Source of the DNA: Candidatus Aminicenantota bacterium
Lineage (GTDB): Bacteria; Acidobacteriota; Aminicenantia; Aminicenantales; Saccharicenantaceae
Assembly: GCA_022867105.1 (NCBI GenBank)
Contig: JALHVH010000481.1
Span: forward strand, 1-6,383
Length of the DNA stretch: 6,383 bases
Reading direction: 5' to 3'
Part shown: in pieces, positions 1-5,952 of the stretch
Numbering within the stretch: position 1 is the first letter of the stretch
Layout: each line of letters starts with the position of its first letter
The notes under the pieces: model-generated
The model's input: only the letters and a program-made list of their open reading frames with translations
What the model was told of the DNA's origin: nothing
Databases searched by the model: none
Made by a program: the position numbers and the translations under genes

Positions 1-1109
1 ATTCTCTCCGAGGCCTTCAGACAGTCCGCATACTCGGGCTGGACGTTGACGGCCTCGCCGCCCAGGCGGGACACCTTGATCCCGATCTCCTCTCCCCGGA
101 CCCGGACCTTCCGGATCTTCCGCCCCAAGACCCGCCTTTCCACCGGGAAGAAACGGACCCCGATGGAGCTCGTTTCCCGGAAGACGGCCTCGATCAGACC
201 ATCTATTTTATCAGCCCCCGCGAGAAGGGTCAATTTCGTAGCCAGCCGGCTCTTCTTCATGACGACGGGGGTGAGGAAGGCGTCGAGGGCTCCCTTCTTG
301 AGGGCGAGCTCAAGAAAATGGGCCAGGAGTTGGGGAGTCGAGTCGTCGATCGTCGCTTCGACCACAAAGACCTTCTTTTGCGGCTTGAAGTCCCCGATGT
401 TTCCATAGAACGCCCTCAGGATGTTGGGCAGGCCGTGGAGGTCGCGGCTGCCGGCGCCGCAGCCGATCTTTTCGTAGGTGATCTCGGGGAAGGAAAGAAA
501 TTCCCGAACCAGCGTCGAAACGACGGCCGCGCCCGTGGGCGTCACGAGCTCTTCCTTGGCCCCGGCCGAATAGACCGGGATGTTCTTGAGGAGTTCGGCC
601 ACGGCCGGGGGAGGGACGGGGAGGAGACCGTGGGAGGTCCGGACGAAGCCCTCGCCCACATTGAGCGGAGAACAGAAGAAGGCGCCGATACGGAGCGCCT
701 CGGCCAGCCAGCAGGCGCCAAGGACGTCCACCAGCGCGTCGTCGGCTCCCGCCTCATGGAGATGCGCGGAGCGGAAAGGACAGCCGTGGACCCGGGCTTC
801 GGCCTCGAACAGCCGCTTGAAGATCTTCCGGGCGTCGGCCTTGACGTCGGGCGAGAACGGGCTCCGCCCAATCGTCCTTTCCACGTCGATCCAGGTCCTT
901 GTCACGGGCTTCTTGCGCTCGACGATAACGGCGACCTTGAGGCCCCGAAGATGGGACCTCTCGGCCTCACGGACATCGATGCGGACCGGAAGCTTGAGGC
1001 GGGCCATCGCCTTCTTGAAGAGGGCCGGCTCGACGCCCAGGTCCAGGAGGGCCCCCAGGATCATGTCGCCGCTCAGTCCCGACGAAGCGTCAAAATAAAC
1101 ATATTTCAT
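1..1109 (-). CDS. larC: LarC, nickel-pincer cofactor biosynthesis (nickel insertion), 3' end cut off by the window
   Basis: LarC is the CTP-dependent cyclometallase that inserts nickel into the pyridinium-dithiocarboxylate mononucleotide made by LarB and LarE, giving the cofactor of lactate racemase (LarA) and related enzymes. The whole reverse strand from 1109 to 1 is one open frame of 369 codons. Family landmarks appear in order: N-terminal YFDASSGLSGDM (5-16), AHLHEAGADDALVDVLG (115-131), SPLNVGEGFV (147-156), HGLLPVPPPAVAELL (160-174), ELVTPTGAA (187-195), IDDSTPQLL (254-262), TPVVMKKSR (280-288), FRETSSIGVR (310-319) and PEYADC (358-363). The family is usually about 390-425 residues, so only the last few dozen residues should be missing. 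It is one unbroken frame, unlike Lactobacillus larC1/larC2, which needs a ribosomal frameshift. The ATG at 1109 has GAGG at 1119-1116, six bases upstream. No larA, larB or larE is visible; they may lie to the left. Identification is secure; the in vivo partners are unknown. Confidence 0.93.
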   Translation of the reverse strand, partial: MKYVYFDASSGLSGDMILGALLDLGVEPALFKKAMARLKLPVRIDVREAERSHLRGLKVAVIVERKKPVTRTWIDVERTIGRSPFSPDVKADARKIFKRLFEAEARVHGCPFRSAHLHEAGADDALVDVLGACWLAEALRIGAFFCSPLNVGEGFVRTSHGLLPVPPPAVAELLKNIPVYSAGAKEELVTPTGAAVVSTLVREFLSFPEITYEKIGCGAGSRDLHGLPNILRAFYGNIGDFKPQKKVFVVEATIDDSTPQLLAHFLELALKKGALDAFLTPVVMKKSRLATKLTLLAGADKIDGLIEAVFRETSSIGVRFFPVERRVLGRKIRKVRVRGEEIGIKVSRLGGEAVNVQPEYADCLKASER

Positions 1110-1166
1110 TTTTAACCTCGGTCCCGAGTCTCTTGGACGTCCCTCCACAGTTCTTTTTTTGTCAAC

Positions 1167-1195
1167 AGGATACCTCAAGACCGCGAACCTGTCCA
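1167..1195 (-). promoter_or_regulatory. Putative sigma70-type promoter for larC
   Basis: Read on the minus strand, TGGACA (1195-1190) and TATCCT (1172-1167) are separated by exactly 17 bases. They match the -35 and -10 consensus at 5/6 and 4/6 positions. The start site would fall near 1160, leaving a leader of about 50 bases that begins with an A-rich run (1160-1151 on this strand). This is a by-eye call and the native sigma consensus of the organism is unknown. Confidence 0.4.
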
Positions 1196-1225
1196 GCGCG
1201 GACCCTGCCGGCCGTCGAACGCTCC

Positions 1226-1254
1226 TTGACTTGTCCCCGCATAAATTATATATC
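1226..1254 (+). promoter_or_regulatory. Putative sigma70-type promoter for the mtnP-kinase-tnaA unit
   Basis: TTGACT (1226-1231) and TATATC (1249-1254) are separated by 17 bases, inside an AT-rich patch (1241-1260) that stands out in GC-rich surroundings. The alternative -10 TATATA at 1247-1252 would give a 15-base spacer. The start site would lie near 1261, just ahead of the AAGGAGG ribosome-binding site at 1268-1274, giving a leader of about 18 bases. It lies back to back with the larC promoter, about 30 bases away. Confidence 0.5.
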
Positions 1255-1278
1255 CTTATTCTCGTCTAAGGAGGCAAT

Positions 1279-2172
1279 ATGTCCCTTTCAGGTCTAGCGG
1301 GGCAGACTCGCGCGGATATCGGGATCCTCGGCGGCACGGGGCTATACGAGATCGACGGGATCAAGGACGTCCGGGAGATCTCCCTCGATACCCCCTTCGG
1401 CCGGCCGTCCGACCCTTATGTCGTCGGGACGCTCGAAGGGAAAAGCGTGGCCTTTCTCAGCCGCCACGGCCGGGGGCACCGCCTCCTGCCCGCCGAGATC
1501 AACTACCGGGCCAACACATACGGGTTCAAGACGCTCGGCGTCGGGAGGATCATCTCCGTGAACTCGGTCGGCTCGCTCAAGAAAGAGATCCGGCCCAGGG
1601 ATATCGTCCTCGCCGACCAGTTTTATGATCGGACGCGCCGCCAGAACACCTTCTTCGGTGACGGGATCGTCGCCCATATCGGCTTCGCCCGGCCGGTCTG
1701 CCCGGAACTTTCCCGCGTCCTTCACGAGGCCGGAAAGGGCCTCGGCCTCCGGATGCACCTCGGCGGAACTTACATCTGTATCGAGGGCCCGGCTTTCTCC
1801 ACCGTCGCCGAGTCCAGGACCTATCGTTCCTGGGACTGCGACGTCATCGGCATGACGAGCGCCACCGAAGCCAGACTCTGCCGCGAGGCCGAGATCTGCT
1901 ATTCCACCCTCAGCCTGGCGACGGATTACGACGTCTGGCACGCCGAAGAGGAATCCGTCAGCGTGGAACTCATCCTGGAGAACCTGAGGCTCAATATCGG
2001 CAACGCCAAGGCCGTCATCAAGTCGGCCGTCGCGGCCCTTCCCCCCGGGGGGAGGAGGGCCTGCGGCTGCGGCGAGGCCCTCAGGAACGCGATCGTCACC
2101 GATCCGGCCCTCATCCCTTCCGGGACCAGGGAAAAGCTCAGGATCATCATCGATAAATACATCCCTTGTTGA
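1279..2172 (+). CDS. mtnP: S-methyl-5'-thioadenosine phosphorylase (MTAP family)
   Basis: This cytosolic enzyme uses phosphate to split methylthioadenosine, the by-product of polyamine and SAM-radical metabolism, into adenine and 5-methylthioribose 1-phosphate. The 297-residue protein aligns with human MTAP throughout: IGILGGTGLYE (14-24) for phosphate binding, DTPFGRPSD (37-45), LSRHGRGH (60-67), NYRAN (75-79), the NSVGSL loop (95-100), RDIVLADQFYDRT (107-119), IEGPAFST (168-175) and GMTS (191-194). TDYD (215-218) carries the aspartates used for 6-aminopurine recognition, favouring adenine nucleosides over guanosine or inosine. The C-terminal tail has a CGC motif (262-264), recalling the CXC motif of archaeal MTAP II. 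AAGGAGG four bases before the ATG (1268-1274) fixes the start. It is first in an apparent operon with a PfkB kinase and tnaA. Adenosine may be an additional substrate, as in archaeal homologues; the sequence does not decide this. Confidence 0.93.
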   Translation: MSLSGLAGQTRADIGILGGTGLYEIDGIKDVREISLDTPFGRPSDPYVVGTLEGKSVAFLSRHGRGHRLLPAEINYRANTYGFKTLGVGRIISVNSVGSLKKEIRPRDIVLADQFYDRTRRQNTFFGDGIVAHIGFARPVCPELSRVLHEAGKGLGLRMHLGGTYICIEGPAFSTVAESRTYRSWDCDVIGMTSATEARLCREAEICYSTLSLATDYDVWHAEEESVSVELILENLRLNIGNAKAVIKSAVAALPPGGRRACGCGEALRNAIVTDPALIPSGTREKLRIIIDKYIPC

Positions 2173-2182
2173 GGACGTCCCC

Positions 2183-3082
2183 GTGAGCCTGGTCATCATC
2201 GGTTCCCTCGCCTTCGACACCATCGAAACCCCCCTGGACCGGCGCGAAAGGATCGTCGGCGGCTCCGGAACCTACTGCGCGCTGGCCGCGAGCTTCTTCA
2301 CAAGACCCAAGGTCGTCGGTGTCGTGGGGAAGGACTTTCCGAAACGGACGATCGAACTCCTGCGGTCGCACAAGATCGACATCAAGGGGGTCTCCATACG
2401 GGCCGGGAAGACCTTCCACTGGGAGGGACGCTACGGGGCCGACCCCAACCAGAGGACCACGGTCCGGACCGACCTCAACGTCTTCGCCGATTTCAAGCCC
2501 GAACTTCCGCCGTCCTACAGGTCGGCGGATATCCTCTATCTGGCCAATATCGACCCCGACCTGCATGGCCCGGTCCTGGCACAGGTCCGGAAGCCGAAGC
2601 TCGTGGCCATGGACACCATCAGGTTCTGGATCGAGAACAAGCCGAAGGCCGTCTTCCGGGAGCTCGGACGCGTGGACATCTACTTCGCCAATGACGAAGA
2701 GGTCAAGCTCCTGGCCGGGGACGACAACCTGGTCCGGGCCGGGAAAAAGCTCCTCGAATGCGGTCCGTCGCTCATCGTCGCCAAGAAAGGGGAGCACGGG
2801 GCGCTCGTCTTCGGGACGGACTTCGTCTTCGGCATTCCGGCCAGGCCGTGTGAGGACGTCGTCGACCCGACGGGCGCGGGCGACAGCTTCGCGGGCGGGT
2901 TCCTGGGATACCTGGACAAGGTCGCAAAGATCACTCCCCGGGAGGTCCGGAGGGCTGCCGTTTACGGGAGCGTCGTCGCGTCCTTCGCCATCGAGGACTT
3001 CGGCATCGACCGGTTCCTGACGCTCACTTCCGGAGAGATCGAGGCGCGTTTCCGCGAGTTCAAAAGACTTGTGTTTTTTTAG
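2183..3082 (+). CDS. PfkB-family carbohydrate/nucleoside kinase, substrate unknown
   Basis: This is a ribokinase-like (PfkB) kinase that transfers phosphate from a nucleotide to a sugar or nucleoside hydroxyl. The 299-residue protein shows the N-terminal glycine-rich VGGSGTYCA (25-33), the mobile-lid region that follows it, an NDEE motif (170-173) matching the family NxxE Mg/phosphate motif, VAKKGEHGA (199-207), and the anion-hole/catalytic motif DPTGAGDSFAGG (228-239) with Asp234 as expected catalytic base. The GTG start at 2183 lies 10 bases after the mtnP stop. GAGG at 2171-2174 overlaps that stop codon, which suggests translational coupling. The partner phosphorylase makes adenine and sugar 1-phosphates, so an adenosine/nucleoside kinase or a ribose-1-phosphate kinase (as in the archaeal pentose bisphosphate pathway) is worth considering. 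Methylthioribose itself lacks a free 5-hydroxyl. The family is secure; substrate assignment is inference. The gene ends in a seven-T run coding for the last phenylalanines. Confidence 0.88.
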   Translation: MSLVIIGSLAFDTIETPLDRRERIVGGSGTYCALAASFFTRPKVVGVVGKDFPKRTIELLRSHKIDIKGVSIRAGKTFHWEGRYGADPNQRTTVRTDLNVFADFKPELPPSYRSADILYLANIDPDLHGPVLAQVRKPKLVAMDTIRFWIENKPKAVFRELGRVDIYFANDEEVKLLAGDDNLVRAGKKLLECGPSLIVAKKGEHGALVFGTDFVFGIPARPCEDVVDPTGAGDSFAGGFLGYLDKVAKITPREVRRAAVYGSVVASFAIEDFGIDRFLTLTSGEIEARFREFKRLVFF

Positions 3083-3115
3083 GGCCGGTCTATGATGGTC
3101 ATTGACATCGAAGGG

Positions 3116-3120
3116 GGAGG
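3116..3120 (+). promoter_or_regulatory. Ribosome-binding site that fixes the tnaA start
   Basis: GGAGG lies five bases before the ATG at 3126. A TTG at 3102 is in the same frame but upstream of this site and would add eight residues with no family counterpart, so 3126 is the better start. Confidence 0.75.
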
Positions 3121-3125
3121 CGAAC

Positions 3126-4508
3126 ATGGCTGAGATCAAAGAACCCATGGAACCGTACCGCATCAAAGTCATCGAGCCCATCCCGTCGACGACGCGGAAG
3201 GAGCGCGACGCGCTCCTTCGCCAGGCGGGGTTCAACGTGTTCCAGATCGCCGCCGACAAGATCACCATCGACCTCCTCACGGATTCCGGGACCTCGGCCA
3301 TGAGCGACAACCAGTGGGCCGGGATGATGATGGGGGACGAATCCTACGCCGGGGCCAGGAACTTCTTCCACCTTGAGGATACCGTGAAGGACATCTTCGG
3401 CTTCTCCCACGTCATCCCCACCCACCAGGGACGGGCGGCCGAGCGCATCCTGTTCGAAGGGATGGTCAAAAAGGGGGACCACGTCCCGAGCAACATCCAC
3501 TTCGACACGACCCGGGCCAACGTCGAGGTCCTCGGGGCCAACGCCGTGGACCTGGCCGCTCCCGCGGCCTATGACCCGGACTCCCCGCATCCCTTCAAGG
3601 GGGACATGGATGTCGACCGTCTCAAGAAGTTCATCGAAAGCAAGGGCGCGAAGAAGGTCCCCCTGGTGATGCTGACAATCACCAACAACAGCGGGGGAGG
3701 ACAGCCGGTCTCGCTGAAGAACATCAAGGAGGTGAGTCGGATCTGCCGCCAGTACGAGGTTCCCTTCTTCTTCGACGCCTGCCGCTTCGCGGAGAACGCC
3801 TTCTTCATCAAGAAACGGGAGAAAGGCTACGCGGAGAAATCCGTCCTGGAGATCGCCCAAGAGATGTTCTCTTATGCCGACGGGGCCACCATGAGCGCCA
3901 AGAAGGACGCCCTGGCCAACATCGGCGGCTTCGTGACCCTCGACGACGACGCCCTTTCCGATAAGCTCAAGAACCTCCTCATCATCAGTGAAGGGTTCCC
4001 GACCTACGGCGGGCTGGCCGGGCGTGACCTTGAGGCCGTCGCCCGCGGGCTCCGCGAGGTCCTGGATGAAGACTACCTGGAGCACAGAACGGGGCAGGTG
4101 GCTTTCCTCGGCGACCTTCTCGCGGCGGGGGGCGTGCCCTTCTTCAAGCCCACGGGCGGGCACGCGGTCTACGTGCTCGCGGACAGGTTCCTGCCGCATA
4201 TCCTCCGGCATAAGTATCCGGGTTGGGCCCTGACCGTCGCCCTTTACCGTGAGGCCGGGATCCGTGCGGTCGAGATCGGCGGGGTGATGTTCGCCAAGAA
4301 GGAGAGGAAGTCGGGAAAAGAGATCTATCCCGAGCTCGAGCTCGTCCGGCTGGCCATCCCCCGCCGGGTCTATACGGCCTCCCACCTTCGTTATGTGGCC
4401 GACGCGCTCATTGAACTCCACGCGAACCGGGACAAGGTCAGAGGGCTGCGCATCGTCCGGGAGCCGCTCTTCCTCCGCCACTTCACCGCCCGGCTGGAAG
4501 AGATCTAG
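3126..4508 (+). CDS. tnaA: Tryptophanase (beta-eliminating lyase, PLP-dependent)
   Basis: A fold-type I PLP enzyme of the tryptophanase/tyrosine phenol-lyase family, 460 residues, full length. It would degrade tryptophan to indole, pyruvate and ammonia in the cytosol. Visible landmarks: IDLLTDSGTSAMS (48-60), MMGDESYAG (68-76) with Tyr74, the phosphate-binding PTHQGR (98-103), NNSGGGQPVS (187-196), FFFDACRFAENAFFIK (214-229) with Asp217 and Arg220, SYADGATMSAKKDA (249-262) with Lys260 as the expected PLP lysine, EGFPTYGGLAGRD (289-301) and RLAIPRRVYT (408-417). Positions that separate the two activities read as tryptophanase: Asp127 after Phe126 (Thr in tyrosine phenol-lyase), VEI at 382-384 (MER in the phenol-lyase) and His452 in RHFTAR (Phe in the phenol-lyase, His463 in E. 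coli TnaA). The gap from the kinase is 43 bases and has no room for a tnaC-like leader peptide. Other beta-substituted amino acids such as S-alkylcysteines may also be cleaved. No clear terminator follows. Confidence 0.92.
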   Translation: MAEIKEPMEPYRIKVIEPIPSTTRKERDALLRQAGFNVFQIAADKITIDLLTDSGTSAMSDNQWAGMMMGDESYAGARNFFHLEDTVKDIFGFSHVIPTHQGRAAERILFEGMVKKGDHVPSNIHFDTTRANVEVLGANAVDLAAPAAYDPDSPHPFKGDMDVDRLKKFIESKGAKKVPLVMLTITNNSGGGQPVSLKNIKEVSRICRQYEVPFFFDACRFAENAFFIKKREKGYAEKSVLEIAQEMFSYADGATMSAKKDALANIGGFVTLDDDALSDKLKNLLIISEGFPTYGGLAGRDLEAVARGLREVLDEDYLEHRTGQVAFLGDLLAAGGVPFFKPTGGHAVYVLADRFLPHILRHKYPGWALTVALYREAGIRAVEIGGVMFAKKERKSGKEIYPELELVRLAIPRRVYTASHLRYVADALIELHANRDKVRGLRIVREPLFLRHFTARLEEI

Positions 4509-4558
4509 TTGGATGAGGCTGGGATGCTTCTCCGGTCAGAGGCCGGCCCCGGGATGGA

Positions 4559-4897
4559 TCACTTGATCCGGTAGAACCACATCAACGGAAGCCAGAACGT
4601 GGACCCGTAGGGGATGTTCTTGTGGTTCACCAGAACCTCGGTGTCTCCCCAATCGTAAACCAGGTTCCAGAGATCGAAAAGGTCGTCGACCTCATCCGTG
4701 GAATAGGTGGCGGAGTGGCGGACCCATTCGCCGGTCCCTTCTTCATGGTATGTCAGGTTCCGGCGGGCGAGCTCGACGGCCTTCCCGTAGTTCGGGGATA
4801 TTTTGTATCCAAAAACCACGGTGATCTTGAATTTTCGGGCCTGTGATGTCGACTGAAGGATGTCGGCCAGCTTTTCTTCAGCCGCGAGATCGGTCAT
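4559..4897 (-). CDS. Unrecognised 112-residue protein, probably leaderless
   Basis: I do not recognise a family. The 112-residue product has no signal peptide or membrane helix. It reads as a small soluble alpha/beta protein: a short N-terminal helix (about 1-20), a strand FKITVVFGY (23-31), a helix KAVELARRNL (39-48), then an acidic and aromatic second half with many Trp and Tyr residues (EWVRHSATYS, DDLFDLWNLVYDWGD) and a hydrophobic end. Codon choice resembles its neighbours, mostly G/C in third position, which supports real coding. The start is bounded by an in-frame TAG four codons upstream of the ATG. No Shine-Dalgarno sequence precedes that ATG. A promoter-like sequence would place the transcript start at or next to it, so the mRNA may be leaderless. 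It lies 54 bases after the lipoprotein gene on the same strand and converges on tnaA with a 50-base gap. Confidence 0.65.
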   Translation of the reverse strand: MTDLAAEEKLADILQSTSQARKFKITVVFGYKISPNYGKAVELARRNLTYHEEGTGEWVRHSATYSTDEVDDLFDLWNLVYDWGDTEVLVNHKNIPYGSTFWLPLMWFYRIK

Positions 4898-4903
4898 GAA
4901 CAG

Positions 4904-4932
4904 AGTCTAACTTAAAGTTCGAACGTTTTCAA
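4904..4932 (-). promoter_or_regulatory. Putative promoter of the 112-residue protein, with palindromic spacer
   Basis: On the minus strand TTGAAA (4932-4927) and TAGACT (4909-4904) stand 17 bases apart, with 5/6 and 4/6 consensus matches. The predicted start site is about 4898-4897, at the ATG itself. This fits the absence of a ribosome-binding site and suggests a leaderless mRNA. Confidence 0.4.
4909..4927. repeat. Overlapping short palindromes, possible operator
   Basis: Three perfect inverted repeats overlap within 19 bases: AACTTAAAGTT (4909-4919, centred on one A), GTTCGAAC (4917-4924) and AACGTT (4922-4927). They fill the spacer between the putative -35 and -10 boxes of the small gene, a usual place for a repressor site. 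AT-rich composition may produce some symmetry by chance. Confidence 0.35.
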
Positions 4933-4951
4933 GACGGGGACGCCGACCCGA

Positions 4952-5659
4952 TCATTCCAGCCTGAGGTCGACGCTGCCGATCCCGGCATGGATGCTCAGG
5001 TCGATGGAGGCCTGCGTCCGTCCGTAGGCTTCGTTCGTGTACGTGTGCCCTTTCTTGTCGAAGCCATGGGCGTCCACCGATCCGATCCCTCCGTCAACCT
5101 CGACCCGCACACCGATGTCCTTGGGCAGGCGGATCGTCCCGCTGCCGACGCCGCCTTCGATCCGGGCCCTTAGGGCCTTCGTCCGGAGGCCGCCGAGGTC
5201 GAGGTCCACTTCACCCACGCCCATTTGTATATCGAGGGCCTCGAGGGCCATCCCCCTGAGGTCGAGCCGGCTCTGTCCCGCTCCCAGGCGGACCTTAAGG
5301 TCGGTGATCAGGCCGCCGTTGAGGCTGACCGTCCACTCGTTGCGCCTGTGCCCTAAGTGGATGCCGGTCGACCTCTTCTGCCGGACCGTCAGCTCTCCTT
5401 TTCGGTCATGGACGCGGTAATCGACCTCGGGTATCCAGCGCGGATAATCCGTGTCGAACCGGCCTTCCATGAGGGCGGAAGCCCCGCCCTGGAGCTGGAG
5501 CTCGCCGGCGCCCATCCGGACGTCGACCTCCACGACCTCGGCCCCGCCGGCCTCGACGGTCCGCGTTTCAGTCCGGGATTCCCTGTCCTCGTCGCAGGCC
5601 GCAAAGGCCAGGGCGAGCCCGATCGTGATTATGAGAAACGGGAAGGTTTTTATCATCAT
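4952..5659 (-). CDS. Lipoprotein with repeated Gly-rich beta motifs (toast-rack/LiaF-like)
   Basis: A predicted 235-residue lipoprotein. It opens with Lys4, a hydrophobic stretch FPFLIITIGLALA (6-18) and a lipobox-like FAAC ending at Cys22, followed by DED; Asp at +2 would suggest inner-membrane retention if E. coli Lol rules applied. The mature part has no catalytic motif. It repeats a G-[AVI]-G-[EQS] turn followed by an alternating beta strand about six times: MGAGE (48-52), LGAGQ (125-129), MGVGE (146-150), GGVGS (169-173), GGIGS (190-194) and AGIGS (225-229). Spacing is about 21 residues through the middle copies. This resembles the stacked-strand toast-rack/LiaF-type domains found in envelope-stress proteins and in unclassified lipoproteins. 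The ATG at 5659 is preferred over the in-frame ATG at 5674 because GGAGG (5672-5668) sits eight bases before it. The fold assignment is from pattern; the function is unknown. Confidence 0.8.
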   Translation of the reverse strand: MMIKTFPFLIITIGLALAFAACDEDRESRTETRTVEAGGAEVVEVDVRMGAGELQLQGGASALMEGRFDTDYPRWIPEVDYRVHDRKGELTVRQKRSTGIHLGHRRNEWTVSLNGGLITDLKVRLGAGQSRLDLRGMALEALDIQMGVGEVDLDLGGLRTKALRARIEGGVGSGTIRLPKDIGVRVEVDGGIGSVDAHGFDKKGHTYTNEAYGRTQASIDLSIHAGIGSVDLRLE

Positions 5660-5667
5660 TTTGGCTG

Positions 5668-5672
5668 CCTCC
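5668..5672 (-). promoter_or_regulatory. Ribosome-binding site that fixes the lipoprotein start
   Basis: GGAGG on the minus strand lies eight bases before the ATG at 5659. The upstream ATG at 5674 has no such site, overlaps this one, and would add five residues in front of an otherwise standard signal peptide. Confidence 0.7.
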
Positions 5673-5681
5673 ATGAATATA

Positions 5682-5706
5682 TACGGATTTCGTTAGGAAT
5701 CGTTCC
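5682..5706 (-). promoter_or_regulatory. Possible ECF-sigma-type promoter for the lipoprotein gene
   Basis: On the minus strand GGAAC (5706-5702) and CGTA (5685-5682) are separated by exactly 16 bases. This resembles ECF promoters such as the SigW type (TGAAAC, 16 bases, CGTA). The start site would fall near 5676, just before the ribosome-binding site. No good TTGACA-type -35 is seen in front of the AT-rich patch. With short motifs, chance occurrence is possible. Confidence 0.35.
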
Positions 5707-5806
5707 CTGTTTTAGTTCCTGATAGCTCCGCCGCCCTTCCGTTGACTCATCCCGCCTTGGAGGCATCAAGGTGCGGCGGCCGCGGCCGTCATGGCATCGT
5801 TCCAGC

Positions 5807-5947
5807 CTACTTGCTCCCGTTCCCGTTGAAGGCGCGGATGTCCAGGAATCCGTGCCCCGAAAGGTTGAACAGGATGATGCGTTCCTTCCCTTCTTTCTTT
5901 GCCGCCAGCGCTTCATCGATGACCGCAGCGATCGCGTGCGACGGCTC
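5807..5947 (-). pseudogene. C-terminal remnant of a TrpB2-type tryptophan synthase beta chain
   Basis: In the frame closed by TAG at 5809-5807, 46 codons encode a sequence that reads as the C-terminal end of the TrpB-like (TrpB2) PLP enzymes. Landmarks are SHAIAAVIDEALAAKKEGKE, corresponding to the conserved helix after the PAPE-type motif, and IILFNLSGHGFLDIRAF, matching the family hallmark [VI]-[IL]-F-N-L-S-G-H-G followed by a D and an aromatic position. A full TrpB2 has roughly 420-450 residues, so about nine tenths of the gene, including the PLP lysine, is absent. There is no start codon or ribosome-binding site for this piece. Recognisable homology stops near 5947, directly beside a palindromic element at 5953-5980. 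TrpB2 makes tryptophan from indole and serine or O-phosphoserine, so the remnant is of interest near tnaA. The identification rests on motif memory and is fairly firm; it is not a functional enzyme. Confidence 0.8.
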
Positions 5948-5952
5948 GGAAT

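Noticed and set aside
318..1115. Long plus-strand open frame of 265 codons opposite larC
   Set aside because: It is antisense to a clearly recognisable LarC, has a low-complexity Gly/Arg/Glu composition and no family motif. Long shadow frames are expected in GC-rich DNA.
3048..3082. Small CGCG-TTTC-CGCG hairpin followed by a seven-T run at the kinase 3' end, resembling a terminator
   Set aside because: The stem is only four base pairs and lies more than 20 bases from the T run; both are inside the coding sequence and tnaA follows closely on the same strand.
1342..3310. Minus-strand open frames opposite mtnP and the kinase (1342-2223 and 2147-3310)
   Set aside because: Both are shadows of family-assigned plus-strand genes and show no independent motifs or ribosome-binding sites.
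3099..4481. Minus-strand open frame of 460 codons covering tnaA
   Set aside because: It lies fully opposite the conserved tryptophanase, and its Val/Asp/Gly/Glu-rich translation is what antisense reading of G/C-ending codons produces.
4556..4569. GGATCA-CT-TGATCC inverted repeat between tnaA and the converging gene
   Set aside because: The loop is only two bases, there is no T run, and it overlaps the end of the 112-residue coding sequence, so it is not called a terminator.
5777..5788. Perfect 12-base palindrome CGGCCGCGGCCG
   Set aside because: It is built of simple GC repeats with no loop and no promoter nearby; likely a composition effect.
5656..5916. 86-codon minus-strand open frame with an ATG inside the trpB2 remnant
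   Set aside because: It is in a different frame from the TrpB2-like homology and has a low-complexity basic start. The conserved motif is in the neighbouring frame, so this is a shadow.
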